64,000 nucleotides of DNA from Dictyobacter formicarum. GTDB taxonomy: Bacteria > Chloroflexota > Ktedonobacteria > Ktedonobacterales > Ktedonobacteraceae. Positions 43,521-51,831 of the stretch are shown piece by piece; the stretch's first letter is position 1, and every line of letters starts with the position of its first letter. The stretch is taken from assembly GCF_016587435.1 (NCBI RefSeq), contig NZ_BNJJ01000002.1, positions 310,001 through 374,000 of the forward strand, in the 5' to 3' direction. The notes beneath the pieces were generated by a model that was given only the letters and a program-made list of their open reading frames with translations, did no database searches and was not told the DNA's origin. The position numbers were made by a program, and so were the translations under genes.

Positions 43521-44927
43521 TTAGGCGTGGGTCTGGTGCGCCCAGAATTCAAGCAGGTCGCTCTTGGTTACAATACCTTCAAGCACATCTCCATGCATAA
43601 CGGCTACCGCCGATGTGCAATCACTGAAAACCGGATAAGCATCTTTGGTTGGTGTGTTCGCTTCAAGGGTGGGGAAGGCATTGCCTTGAATCTCACCAAC
43701 CGCACAGGTATTCAGTGGCTCTCCACTGGCTAATCTGCGCAGGAGCAGGTCTTCAGTCAGGCTACCAATCATGCGGCCATCTTTGATAACGGGTGTCTGG
43801 CTGATGCCATAACGGCGCAAAAGCTCGACGGCATCTGCAACAGAGTCGTCGGGGTGTACACTGACGACCAATGGCATACTGCGTGAATGCGTGCGGCGGT
43901 ACGTTAGAACGTCATATAGAGTCGGCTGGTCACTCTCGGCCTGCACCAGCAGATCGTTTTCGCGCATCCAGGTTTCGTTAAATTGTTTGCTTAGATAGCC
44001 TCGACCTGTATCGGGCAACAGGATGACCACAACATCATTCTCGGTCAACCTTTTGGCATAGGTCAGGCCAGCGGCCAGGGCCGTGCCGGCTGAGCCGCCG
44101 GTTAGAATACCTTCCTCACGGGCAAGTCGTTGCGCCCAGTGGAAAGATGTACGGTCGTCAACGCGGATCACTTCGTCTACCAGGGAAGAATCGTAGTTGC
44201 GGGGGAACATGTCCATTCCGATGCCTTCCACTTTATATGGCTTCGGCGTGTCGCCAGAATAGACCGATCCGGGAGGGTCTGCGCCGATAATTTTGATCTG
44301 CGGATTGACTTCTTTCAAATAGCGACCCGTACCCGAAATAGTTCCACCTGTGCCAATACCTGCTACAAATGCAGTGACACGGCCCGCTGTATCACGCCAG
44401 ATCTCTGGTCCAGTTGAAGCATAGTGCGTGGCTGGATTGGCTGGGTTCGAGTATTGATCCGGACAACAGGCGCCTGGTATCTCTTCGGCGAGTCGGTGTG
44501 CGACGTTTTTGTAGTAATCAGGTGAGTCGTGGGTTGCACTACTTGGACAGATCACCACCTCGGCCCCGTAAGCACGTAGCAGGCTACGTTTCTCCTCACT
44601 TGCTTTGTCCGTCATTACAAAAATACAGTGGTAGCCTTTAATTGCGGCTGCAATTGCCAGGCCATGCCCCGTATTACCACTTGTTGGCTCAACGATAGTA
44701 CCACCAGGTCGTAATAAACCTTGTTTTTCGCAGTACTCAATCAAATTTGGACCAATGCGATCCTTTACACTACCGCCCGGATTCATCATTTCCATTTTGA
44801 CAAGTACAAGCGGTGGAACATCGCTGGCAATCCGATTGAGACGTACGAGTGGGGTATTCCCGATCGCGTCGAGTACTGTTGGGAAATAATGCATCTCTCC
44901 CATCGCAGGTTCTGTTGTTTCTTTCAC
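43521..44927 (-). CDS. Cystathionine beta-synthase with C-terminal CBS domain pair
   Basis: The 468-residue PLP enzyme joins serine and homocysteine. The lysine of VKMEMMNPGGSVKDRIG holds PLP, and the cofactor loops EPTSGNTGHGLAIAAA and GIGTGGTISGTGRYLKE are present. Two CBS motifs follow the catalytic domain at about residues 345-465 (THSRSMPLVV.., YGISQTPVIKDGRMIGSLTE and CTSAVAVMHGDVLEGIVTKS). In eukaryotic homologues this tail binds SAM. The GTG at 44927 is preferred because AAGAGG lies nine bases upstream; in-frame ATGs at about 44903 and 44894 are alternatives. A structured leader with an intrinsic terminator sits upstream. Confidence 0.9.
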   Translation of the reverse strand: MKETTEPAMGEMHYFPTVLDAIGNTPLVRLNRIASDVPPLVLVKMEMMNPGGSVKDRIGPNLIEYCEKQGLLRPGGTIVEPTSGNTGHGLAIAAAIKGYHCIFVMTDKASEEKRSLLRAYGAEVVICPSSATHDSPDYYKNVAHRLAEEIPGACCPDQYSNPANPATHYASTGPEIWRDTAGRVTAFVAGIGTGGTISGTGRYLKEVNPQIKIIGADPPGSVYSGDTPKPYKVEGIGMDMFPRNYDSSLVDEVIRVDDRTSFHWAQRLAREEGILTGGSAGTALAAGLTYAKRLTENDVVVILLPDTGRGYLSKQFNETWMRENDLLVQAESDQPTLYDVLTYRRTHSRSMPLVVSVHPDDSVADAVELLRRYGISQTPVIKDGRMIGSLTEDLLLRRLASGEPLNTCAVGEIQGNAFPTLEANTPTKDAYPVFSDCTSAVAVMHGDVLEGIVTKSDLLEFWAHQTHA

Positions 44928-44963
44928 GTATCTTTGCCTCTTTGAGGTGAATTCCTGATGAGC

Positions 44964-45008
44964 AAAAAACGAACCGCACAAACCAGACGCCCTGGTCCAG
45001 TGCGGTCC
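44964..45008 (-). promoter_or_regulatory. Leader terminator/attenuator upstream of the cystathionine beta-synthase gene
   Basis: On the minus strand GGACCGCACTGGACCAG (45008-44992) can pair with CTGGTTTGTGCGGTTC (44986-44971), followed by TTTTTT (44969-44964), 37 bases before the start codon. An alternative pairing of AAGGAC (complement of 45005-45010) with GTCCTT (complement of 45028-45033) would disrupt it. An outer helix CCTGATGAG/CTCATCAGG brackets the whole leader (44954-45078). This is riboswitch- or attenuator-like; no known aptamer was recognised. Confidence 0.5.
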
Positions 45009-45180
45009 TTCGACAGGCTCCAATGCCAAGGACGCCCTATATCTCTATGCCTGAGAAATATCGTATCTACTCATCAGGTCTAATCTATATGAGCATATAA
45101 TCTAGCTCATAGTATAGCACATGGGCGCTCCTTCGTCTTAATGTCGCAGCGCTCCTATGACTATAAGAATAAAATGTTGC

Positions 45181-45209
45181 TTGTCAGGTGAGATCATTTC
45201 TTCTATGAT
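45181..45209 (+). promoter_or_regulatory. Promoter of the EamA transporter gene
   Basis: TTGTCA (45181-45186), a 17-base spacer and TATGAT (45204-45209), about 70 bases upstream of the start. Confidence 0.55.
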
Positions 45210-45280
45210 AAGTGACTGTATGTTTATTGACGCTTCTATACTTATAGCTATAATTCCTACCGGACATGAGGGAATCATAC

Positions 45281-46201
45281 ATGATGCAAAAAACAAGATG
45301 GCTTTCTGATGGCACCCTGCTGCTCATTGCTGCAATCTGGGGATTGACATTTGTGTTGGTACAGGATGCGATCGCAACGATACCTCCATTTTTGTTTGTG
45401 GCTATACGCTTTGGCTGGGCTGCCTTGTTCCTTCTTCCATTCCTCGCCAGGAAAACTCAAAACTCAATGTCACCTGCGGCGCTTTCACGTTCGCGTACCT
45501 TGATAAGTGGAGGCTTGCTGGGATTTTTCCTCTTCCTTGGCTATGTCTTGCAAACTTTTAGCCTGCTCTATACAACGTCTGGCAAATCAGGCTTTCTAAC
45601 TGGGCTGTCAGTGGCGTTGGTTCCGTTGCTGGCATGGCTGATTTTAAGGTCACGTCCGGCAGTCCTGACTCTGGCCGGAGTCGGAGTGGCCACCTTTGGA
45701 CTTTATTTATTGGCATTTATCGATATAAGTACTATTAATCCTGGAGATGTGCTGGCGTTTCTGTGTGCGATCGCCTTTGGCTTGCAGGTTGTTTATACTG
45801 GTAAGTTTTCAGGACTTGCTTCTGCCCACTCTTTGGCGTTCATTCAACTCTCTACTGTAGCAGTACTTAGCGCAGTCGCTGTGTTTATCTTTGAACCCTG
45901 GCAATCAGTTTTTCAACGCGCGATCCTGTTACAGCCGGCCGTGATTATAGCACTGGTCGTGACCTCTGTTTTTGCGACTGCGCTGGCTTATCTGGCCCAG
46001 ACACACATTCAAAAATATACAACGCCTGCCAGAGTGGCCCTGATCTTTGCGACCGAACCCGTATTTGCGGCCCTGGTCGACTACCTCTGGCATGGCACAA
46101 CACTCAGTTTACGCTCATTTACTGGTTGCCTGCTAATTCTAGGAGGAACATTGCTTACAGAAATTAAATGGCCCTGGCGTACATCACCTGAACATCCATA
46201 A
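45281..46201 (+). CDS. EamA/DMT-superfamily transporter
   Basis: The 306-residue membrane protein has ten TM helices in two EamA repeats. The first repeat starts LLLIAAIWGLTFVLVQDAI and the second contains GDVLAFLCAIAFGLQVVYTG. Members export amino acids, nucleotides or metabolites; a cysteine exporter is one possibility given the divergent cystathionine beta-synthase neighbour, but this is only context. The start at 45281 is chosen because GAGGGA lies seven bases upstream; an in-frame ATG at 45266 sits within that site. The family is firm and the substrate unknown. Confidence 0.88.
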   Translation: MMQKTRWLSDGTLLLIAAIWGLTFVLVQDAIATIPPFLFVAIRFGWAALFLLPFLARKTQNSMSPAALSRSRTLISGGLLGFFLFLGYVLQTFSLLYTTSGKSGFLTGLSVALVPLLAWLILRSRPAVLTLAGVGVATFGLYLLAFIDISTINPGDVLAFLCAIAFGLQVVYTGKFSGLASAHSLAFIQLSTVAVLSAVAVFIFEPWQSVFQRAILLQPAVIIALVVTSVFATALAYLAQTHIQKYTTPARVALIFATEPVFAALVDYLWHGTTLSLRSFTGCLLILGGTLLTEIKWPWRTSPEHP

Positions 46202-46356
46202 TGTGCTTTATATACATTGGATGCTGGCTTTTAGTCCTAGTGTTCACTTCAAGAGTTAGATCCCACAACTGTTTTGCATTAACGAATCTGGCATATTTAA
46301 TATAAATTAATGCGCATAATCAGGTAATATTACTTATTTGATCACCACAGTCAAAA

Positions 46357-46386
46357 TTGACAGTAAGCCGTTTTATCCTGTACTAT
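46357..46386 (+). promoter_or_regulatory. Probable promoter of the ECF transporter operon
   Basis: Perfect TTGACA (46357-46362), an 18-base spacer and TACTAT (46381-46386), 86 bases before the ATPase gene. Confidence 0.5.
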
Positions 46387-46471
46387 TAAAAGTAACCTGC
46401 TAGCAATAAAAGATAACAGGCTGGTTTGTGGCACATCATCATAGAATCGGGAGAAGCAGGATCGAATTACA

Positions 46472-48130
46472 ATGGGTAAGCAACAGGATTATACTCTGAA
46501 TTCAACCATATCTCCTGCCATTGTGGTACATGGACTGAATTTCCGTTATCGCTATGAGGATGAAGAATCATCTACTTCATCCATCTCTAACGAGATTCCC
46601 CCAGCATTACGAGATATTTCTTTCGAGTTGCCTGCTGGCGAACTTTTGCTGATTGCCGGCCCCAGTGGCTGTGGGAAAAGCACACTGCTTAAATGCTTGA
46701 ATGGACTTATCCCCCATAGCTATAAAGGTATATTAACTGGTACTATTCAAGTTCTAGCCCACAACACAAGCAAACTGAAGTTATCTGAACTGGCACGCTA
46801 TGTAGGCACGATGTTGCAAGATCCAGACAAACAGATTATTGGGAGCACGGTTGAACAAGAGATTGCCTTTGGAATGGAGAATCTAGCTACTCCACGGAAA
46901 GAGATGCGCCAGCGTATCCATGCGGTATTAGAGCAACTCCACCTGGAGCATGTTCTGGGGCGGGCTACATTTGCATTGTCTGGCGGACAACGACAGCAGG
47001 TGGCCGCCGCGGGTATCCTGGTAATGCGACCATCTGTTTTCTTATTTGATGAACCTTTTGCTAATCTGGATTCACGTGTAGTTGATGAGCTAGAACGCCT
47101 TGTTCTGGATTTGCGCGCCAAGGGTCATACTATTATTATTGTCGAGCATCGAGTAGAAGAGGCGCTGCGCTTGCAGCCTGATAAGGTGTTATTAATGCAG
47201 CACGGTCGCCAGGTTTTCTTTGGCCCCACGAATGCATTTTTACAGGTTGCTGATCCTCAACAGGTCAAGCTACCTATTGACGCAACCTTGCGTACATTAC
47301 ATCAGCCAGATAAAGCTCAAGAGCTTTTGATTCGGCCCATTGTTACTCAAAAAAAGACCATAACAGATCAACCTATTTTGCAGTTTGAACAGGTGTATTA
47401 TCGCTATAGTACCTTTTCGCCGGAAATTTTACATGGCGTTTCTTTTGAAGTACATCCAGGAGAGACGATCGCATTGCTCGGACCAAACGGTTCTGGCAAA
47501 ACAACACTTGTGAAACAAGCACTAGGACTACTCCGACCCACAAAGGGGCGAGTACTGCTTTACGGCGAAGAGACGCGCAAACTGAGTGTCGCTCAACTTA
47601 CTTCACAAATTGGGTATGTCTTCCAGAGTCCTGGTTCGATGCTCTTTGCCCCAAGTGTCCGTAAGGAAGTTCGCTTTGGCCCCGAAAATTTGCGCTTCGA
47701 GCCTGAGCGTATGGATAAAGCAGTGCAAACAGCGATGACGGCCCTTAACATTGAAGAGTTTGAGGAGCGGTCTCCTTTTGCCTTGAGTTTTGGACAACAA
47801 AAACGTGTGGCGATCGCCTCGGTTCTGGCAATGCAGGGTAAAATTTTATTGCTTGATGAACCAACAGCCGGTCAGGACTATAAAGCGTATATCGCCTTTA
47901 TGGAATATATGCGTCAGTTGCCCTCTCTGGATGCTCTCTTATTTATTACCCATGATCTGGATCTCGCCTTGCGCTTTACGCAGCGTGTCATTCTTTTGCA
48001 GGAGGGCAATATTGTAGCAGATGGGCCACCACTACAGGTACTTAATAACCCTGAACTGTTGGAACGCTGTAATCTACGTCCTACGTCGTTGTTGAGCTAT
48101 ATAGCTTCCAGGCAAGGCGTCAAAGATTAA
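46472..48130 (+). CDS. ECF transporter ATPase, EcfA1-EcfA2 fusion
   Basis: The 552-residue protein holds two complete ABC ATPase domains in one chain. The first has Walker A GPSGCGKST, signature ALSGGQRQQVAAAGILV and Walker B FLFDEPFANLD. The second has GPNGSGKTT, a relaxed signature LSFGQQKRVAIASV and LLLDEPTAGQD. Both have ECF-type Q-loops (TMLQDPDKQIIG; YVFQSPGSMLFAPSV). In most group II ECF transporters these are two separate proteins; fusion is known but less common. It is the first gene of an operon with an S component and EcfT. The module imports a vitamin or similar micronutrient. Confidence 0.92.
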   Translation: MGKQQDYTLNSTISPAIVVHGLNFRYRYEDEESSTSSISNEIPPALRDISFELPAGELLLIAGPSGCGKSTLLKCLNGLIPHSYKGILTGTIQVLAHNTSKLKLSELARYVGTMLQDPDKQIIGSTVEQEIAFGMENLATPRKEMRQRIHAVLEQLHLEHVLGRATFALSGGQRQQVAAAGILVMRPSVFLFDEPFANLDSRVVDELERLVLDLRAKGHTIIIVEHRVEEALRLQPDKVLLMQHGRQVFFGPTNAFLQVADPQQVKLPIDATLRTLHQPDKAQELLIRPIVTQKKTITDQPILQFEQVYYRYSTFSPEILHGVSFEVHPGETIALLGPNGSGKTTLVKQALGLLRPTKGRVLLYGEETRKLSVAQLTSQIGYVFQSPGSMLFAPSVRKEVRFGPENLRFEPERMDKAVQTAMTALNIEEFEERSPFALSFGQQKRVAIASVLAMQGKILLLDEPTAGQDYKAYIAFMEYMRQLPSLDALLFITHDLDLALRFTQRVILLQEGNIVADGPPLQVLNNPELLERCNLRPTSLLSYIASRQGVKD

Positions 48131-48220
48131 AACTTAATATTTCACGGCCAGGACTCTTTGTTGATTTTTTCTTCATCTCGGATTTTTTATTTAACAGATA
48201 TGCAGAAAGGATGAACATCC

Positions 48221-48799
48221 ATGGCGGTTACCGAACAGACACAAACATCTGCCCAGAACAATCCCTGGAAATTAAGCGTTAGCCGTATTGTCTATGCTGC
48301 CCTGGGGGCAGCTCTATATGCTGGCTTGAGCTTGCTTACCAATGCGCTACAAATCGGCGGAGGTAACGTCTCGTTGCGTCCAGCTATTGTCATTCCACTT
48401 TTATTCGCAGTCCTCTTTGGGCCATGGGTTGGCCTTTTCGCGGGTGGCGTCGGCAATCTGGTAGCGGATTGGATCTCTGGTGGCGGTGTCTATTGGAATT
48501 GGGATCTCGGTAATGGCCTGATTGGCTTCATTGCCGGTCTGGCTATTATTTATACGCTGGGTCGCTACTATAAGACGCGCAACATTGTGATCGCCGAAAT
48601 TTTTAGCGCTGTGGGGGTTATCATTGGTATTGCTTTTGCTTCTTATACAGATATCTGGGTATCTAAAATGACGGTCCAGGCAGCTACAACCGTCAACTTT
48701 CTGCCAGCCGGATTGACAGATCTGGTTAATGGTTTGATTTTGCTTCCCATTCTACTCGTGGCCTATAATGCTGCGGTACGCAGGAGCGGACGCTCATAA
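48221..48799 (+). CDS. ECF transporter S (substrate-binding) component
   Basis: The 192-residue membrane protein has six TM helices, with the AxxxA-type first helix (AALGAALYAGLSLLTNALQI) that docks on EcfT. It has the family loop PAIVIPLLFAVLFGPWVGLF and GNLVADWISGGGVYWNWDLG. This style resembles QueT/ThiT/HmpT-like S components, but the ligand cannot be named from sequence. AAAGGATGAACATCC precedes the ATG. It lies between the fused ATPase and EcfT, so it is probably the dedicated partner. Confidence 0.85.
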   Translation: MAVTEQTQTSAQNNPWKLSVSRIVYAALGAALYAGLSLLTNALQIGGGNVSLRPAIVIPLLFAVLFGPWVGLFAGGVGNLVADWISGGGVYWNWDLGNGLIGFIAGLAIIYTLGRYYKTRNIVIAEIFSAVGVIIGIAFASYTDIWVSKMTVQAATTVNFLPAGLTDLVNGLILLPILLVAYNAAVRRSGRS

Positions 48800-48820
48800 G
48801 ATAAGCTCCCAACACAAAGC

Positions 48821-48869
48821 GTGCGAAAGAGCCATGCAGAGTTATCTGTGTGCCTCTTTCGCGCCTTTT
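48821..48869 (+). terminator. Hairpin after the S component gene
   Basis: The stem GCGAAAGAG/CTCTTTCGC with a loop of about 22 bases and a TTTT tail lies 22 bases after the S component stop. It may reduce readthrough to the EcfT gene. Confidence 0.5.
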
Positions 48870-48955
48870 GCTATCGCAATTGAGAAAGTGTCTGATTCGC
48901 AAGATCATCGCCTGCAGCCTTCCTGAGCTTTCGCACCTGCGGTGCTCAGGAGTCA

Positions 48956-49011
48956 TTTCAGTGTTGGTGCAACAGGTGCGCGGATGCGCACCTGTTGCAC
49001 CAACACTGAAA
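48956..49011. repeat. Perfect 26-bp palindrome (hairpin family member B)
   Basis: Arms at 48956-48981 and 48986-49011 with a GGAT loop, sharing the GTTGGTGCA...GCGC/GCGC...TGCACCAAC frame with the palindrome at 43317. It lies inside the ECF operon between the S component and EcfT genes. A flanking inverted TCCTGAGC/GCTCAGGA is at 48921-48951. Confidence 0.85.
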
Positions 49012-49067
49012 AAAACGTGGGGACGCCTGCGTTCCCTAGGCCGCGAGGCACTCTGAGGGATTCTAGT

Positions 49068-49982
49068 ATGCTGATCAATTTTCCTTATATTCAGCGTGAC
49101 TCACCTGTCCATCGCCTGGATGCGCGGGCAAAGTTGCTTTTACTCTTCGCATTCAGCTTTGCTGTTGCTCAAACATCTAATTTCTGGGTTATACTCGCTG
49201 CTTTGATTGGAGCTATGCTGTACTATCGGCAAACTTACTTGAAGTGGTCGGAAACCAGGCGAACCTGGTATTTTGTTATCGCGCTGAATATTATGATTGT
49301 CCTCTCCAATTTTTTTGTCTCGGGAGGCGTTATCATTCGTGGTACTGATGTTGTAACTCCCCACGTATTCTATCAGTTGCCATTTATAGGCTTTACATCC
49401 TCTTCACCGTTTATTGGCATCACTGCTTTGCCTATTAGCATCGAAAATCTCACGTTTCTCGCGACGCAGGCTATGCGTAACTTCGGCATCGCATTTCTGG
49501 CTATCTCCCTCCCATATACAACCAATCCCAGCCACATTGCGCGCGCTATTAAAGGGCTTGGTGTGCCTGATAATATTTCCTATGCGGTCGATCTAACCTT
49601 TCGTTTTTTGCCGACCGTTGGGCGCGATTTCAGTACGACAATGGATGCTCAGCGGGCCCGCGGCTTTGAAATCGATAAGCTTCGCGGCGGCGTATTTGGT
49701 AAAATTGCTCGGCTTGCTCCCTTGATAGTGCCTCTGGTGATTGGCTCTATTGTGGGGGCGGAAGATATTATCAATGCCATGGAGTTACGCTGCTTCGGCA
49801 GTGGTAAACGTAGTTGGTTGACAGAGTTGCGCTTTCGCCGCATTGATCAACTGGTTGTGATCCTCACCCTGATCACCTTCTTCGCCATTACAATTCTCAA
49901 TATTCTCGGAAATTATTACGCAAGCGGCCCTCTCCATATTCTACATATTCAAGGTATCCCATATGCTCTTTTCACCCATTAA
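49068..49982 (+). CDS. ECF transporter transmembrane component EcfT
   Basis: The 304-residue protein has about six TM helices and the coupling-helix motifs AQRARGFEIDKLRGG and NAMELRCFGSG (the second usually reads EARGF), which contact the two ATPase domains. The N-terminal PYIQRDSPVHRLDARAKLLL is the EcfT/CbiQ signature. ATG 49068 has GAGGGA upstream; a longer frame from 48942 would run through the palindromic repeat and is rejected. It completes the ECF transporter. The RCFG in place of ARGF is a small deviation. Confidence 0.9.
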   Translation: MLINFPYIQRDSPVHRLDARAKLLLLFAFSFAVAQTSNFWVILAALIGAMLYYRQTYLKWSETRRTWYFVIALNIMIVLSNFFVSGGVIIRGTDVVTPHVFYQLPFIGFTSSSPFIGITALPISIENLTFLATQAMRNFGIAFLAISLPYTTNPSHIARAIKGLGVPDNISYAVDLTFRFLPTVGRDFSTTMDAQRARGFEIDKLRGGVFGKIARLAPLIVPLVIGSIVGAEDIINAMELRCFGSGKRSWLTELRFRRIDQLVVILTLITFFAITILNILGNYYASGPLHILHIQGIPYALFTH

Positions 49983-49985
49983 AAA

Positions 49986-50017
49986 CTACCTTACAACAAC
50001 TGGTTGTTGTAAGGTAG
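49986..50017. terminator. Terminator at the end of the ECF operon
   Basis: Perfect 15-bp arms CTACCTTACAACAAC/GTTGTTGTAAGGTAG with a TG loop, between convergent genes; it can serve both. Confidence 0.75.
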
Positions 50018-50045
50018 CACAAGCTGCTGGCGCTATTCATTGAAA

Positions 50046-50624
50046 TCAGTCATCCAGAGGATGTTCTGAGAGCCATGAAAGAACCTCCGTGGCATTTTTG
50101 TCAGGAGGAAATACTGGATAGAAGACTTTTACGATACGCCCATGATCGCTAATGAGTGTCAGACGTTTCATCAGGGTCATACCCGCAATTTCGAACGTTG
50201 GTAAGGATAATGCGTTTGTGAAAGCCAATGCGGCATCACTTAACAAGGCAAAGGGCAGATGAAGGCGTTGTACAGCTTCTTGCTGATAGGAGCTGGCCTG
50301 GGTGCTTATTCCAAACACCTGCGTAGCCCTGGCCTGCTGAAGCTCTTGATAGTGGTCGCGAAAGGCACATGATTGTGGAGTACATCCTCTTGCTCCCGGG
50401 ATTAGATCCCAGTTATCTGGCAAGTCCTGATCTGGCCGTCCGGTGCGAGGATAACAATAGAGTACTGTTCTCCCTGGCAATGATGCAAGCTCGACTAGAG
50501 AACCGACAGTTGACTGTAAAGATACCGAAGGAAGTTGGAGCCCAGTAAGGTGATTACATGCTCCATCATCAACCGGCACAGGAAGATTTTTTGGCAATTC
50601 ATATATATTCTCTGAGTTTGACAT
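50046..50624 (-). CDS. Peroxiredoxin (redoxin family, GCTPQSC type)
   Basis: The 192-residue thioredoxin-fold protein carries PGARGCTPQSCAFRDHY. The peroxidatic Cys is the second cysteine of the GCTxQxC motif, with another Cys five residues earlier. An Arg in LMKRLTLI is also conserved in this group. It is related to Bcp/AhpC enzymes but belongs to a distinct redoxin subgroup. ATG 50624 has AGGAG six bases upstream. A convergent terminator ends it. Its partner reductant is not encoded nearby. Confidence 0.85.
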   Translation of the reverse strand: MSNSENIYELPKNLPVPVDDGACNHLTGLQLPSVSLQSTVGSLVELASLPGRTVLYCYPRTGRPDQDLPDNWDLIPGARGCTPQSCAFRDHYQELQQARATQVFGISTQASSYQQEAVQRLHLPFALLSDAALAFTNALSLPTFEIAGMTLMKRLTLISDHGRIVKVFYPVFPPDKNATEVLSWLSEHPLDD

Positions 50625-50661
50625 ATTCAACTCCTAACTGATGTGAGACATCACTTCGATA

Positions 50662-51666
50662 CTATAGTATGATATTGCCCATTACTATATTCCAGGGTTC
50701 CACATCACGATGGATCTCGTCTGGATTGCTGTGTTTGATCCTGGCGATTTCGGCGGTCAAACGCTGTAGGGGGATAATAGCTACCAGCGGTCGTGCCAGG
50801 CGTTCAACAGCGGTAAAGCTCAAATCTTCTTGTCCGCTTCCACAGGTATAGACCTTTGCCCCTAGATCTTTCAGGCTCGTTAGTAAAACCTGGGTGCGCC
50901 CTCCATCTTCCCAGGTAGGAGTGATAACCACGGCTCCCATACCTGCACGTATGGCCGCTGGCGGTCCATGCAAGGCGTTTTCTGTCTCTATACCTTCAGC
51001 CCATTGATAGGTTCCTTCTTTAATCTTAAGGGCTGCCTCGACTGCTGTAATAGCATCTATGCCCATACCTGCTAATAGGATCGGCTCTCGATTTACCAGA
51101 TTCTCTGCAATAGCACGAGGGGCAGGCTGCGCTAGCGTACTCTCGATAGCGTCGGGGACACTATGGATAGCTGATAGAAAATGACGTCCCGCTTCTCCTG
51201 TGACGCTGGCAACCAGGTGCGCCAATGCGGTCAATGCGGTTGTATATGAAACTGTATGTGTTCCCGACAATTCACCAGGACATGTTTGGATAGTGAAGTC
51301 AGCATCTTGAACAGGTGCATCTAAGCCGGTAATGGCGATGGTTAGAGCTCCTGCCTGGCGTGCGCGCGTGAGGGCCTCTCGGGGAAAACGTTTTGTGCCG
51401 CGATGACTGACTACGATAACTTGATCCTGGCTTGAGATTGGCGCGGAAAGAGCCAGTTCATGGGCGTTGAGTACACTGGCACGTATGCGCCCTGCACTGA
51501 GTTCATACAACCAATAAGCGGCCACGCGGCAGGCATGCAAAGAAGTACCAATACCCGAAAAAATAAATGGTCGCTCGCTATCCAACGTGGGCGAGCTAAT
51601 ACGTGCCACTAATGAGCGAATAGCAGCGGCCTGGGAAACAATCTGCTTATCAAGCGCAAAATCCAT
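50662..51666 (-). CDS. Double SIS-domain sugar isomerase (GlmS isomerase-like, no glutaminase)
   Basis: The 334-residue protein has two SIS domains: FSGIGTSLHACRVAAYWLYE at about residues 37-56 and GMGIDAITAVEAALKIKEGT at about 203-222, followed by ETENALHGPPAAI. The second matches the phosphosugar-binding region of GlmS. The N-terminal glutaminase domain of GlmS is absent, so it may use ammonia or act as a deaminase/isomerase on aminosugar phosphates (AgaS/FrlB-like). The start at 51666 has AAGGAG ten bases upstream; a longer frame to 51810 is rejected for lack of a ribosome site. It is divergent from the MocR-type gene, a possible regulator. Confidence 0.82.
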   Translation of the reverse strand: MDFALDKQIVSQAAAIRSLVARISSPTLDSERPFIFSGIGTSLHACRVAAYWLYELSAGRIRASVLNAHELALSAPISSQDQVIVVSHRGTKRFPREALTRARQAGALTIAITGLDAPVQDADFTIQTCPGELSGTHTVSYTTALTALAHLVASVTGEAGRHFLSAIHSVPDAIESTLAQPAPRAIAENLVNREPILLAGMGIDAITAVEAALKIKEGTYQWAEGIETENALHGPPAAIRAGMGAVVITPTWEDGGRTQVLLTSLKDLGAKVYTCGSGQEDLSFTAVERLARPLVAIIPLQRLTAEIARIKHSNPDEIHRDVEPWNIVMGNIIL

Positions 51667-51831
51667 GTGATACTTACTCCTTCTCCTGCTAGAATCCCTT
51701 GCTTTAACAATGCTGAAACCTGCATTCATAGGTGAGGCAATGATAAAACAAAAATGGACTTGTGAACAGAACCATTTTCTTTTATAATAGCCATACCACT
51801 TCAGACGCATAGAAGGGCTGAACGCAGATTG

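Noticed and set aside
44964..45078. T-box, SAM or glycine riboswitch ahead of cystathionine beta-synthase
   Set aside because: Some motif-like pieces occur (GGACCGC, CTCAGGCA), but the ordered core of none of these classes could be matched; kept only as an unclassified leader.
48942..49067. N-terminal extension of EcfT
   Set aside because: It would translate the palindromic repeat; the conserved EcfT start and a GAGGGA site support ATG 49068.
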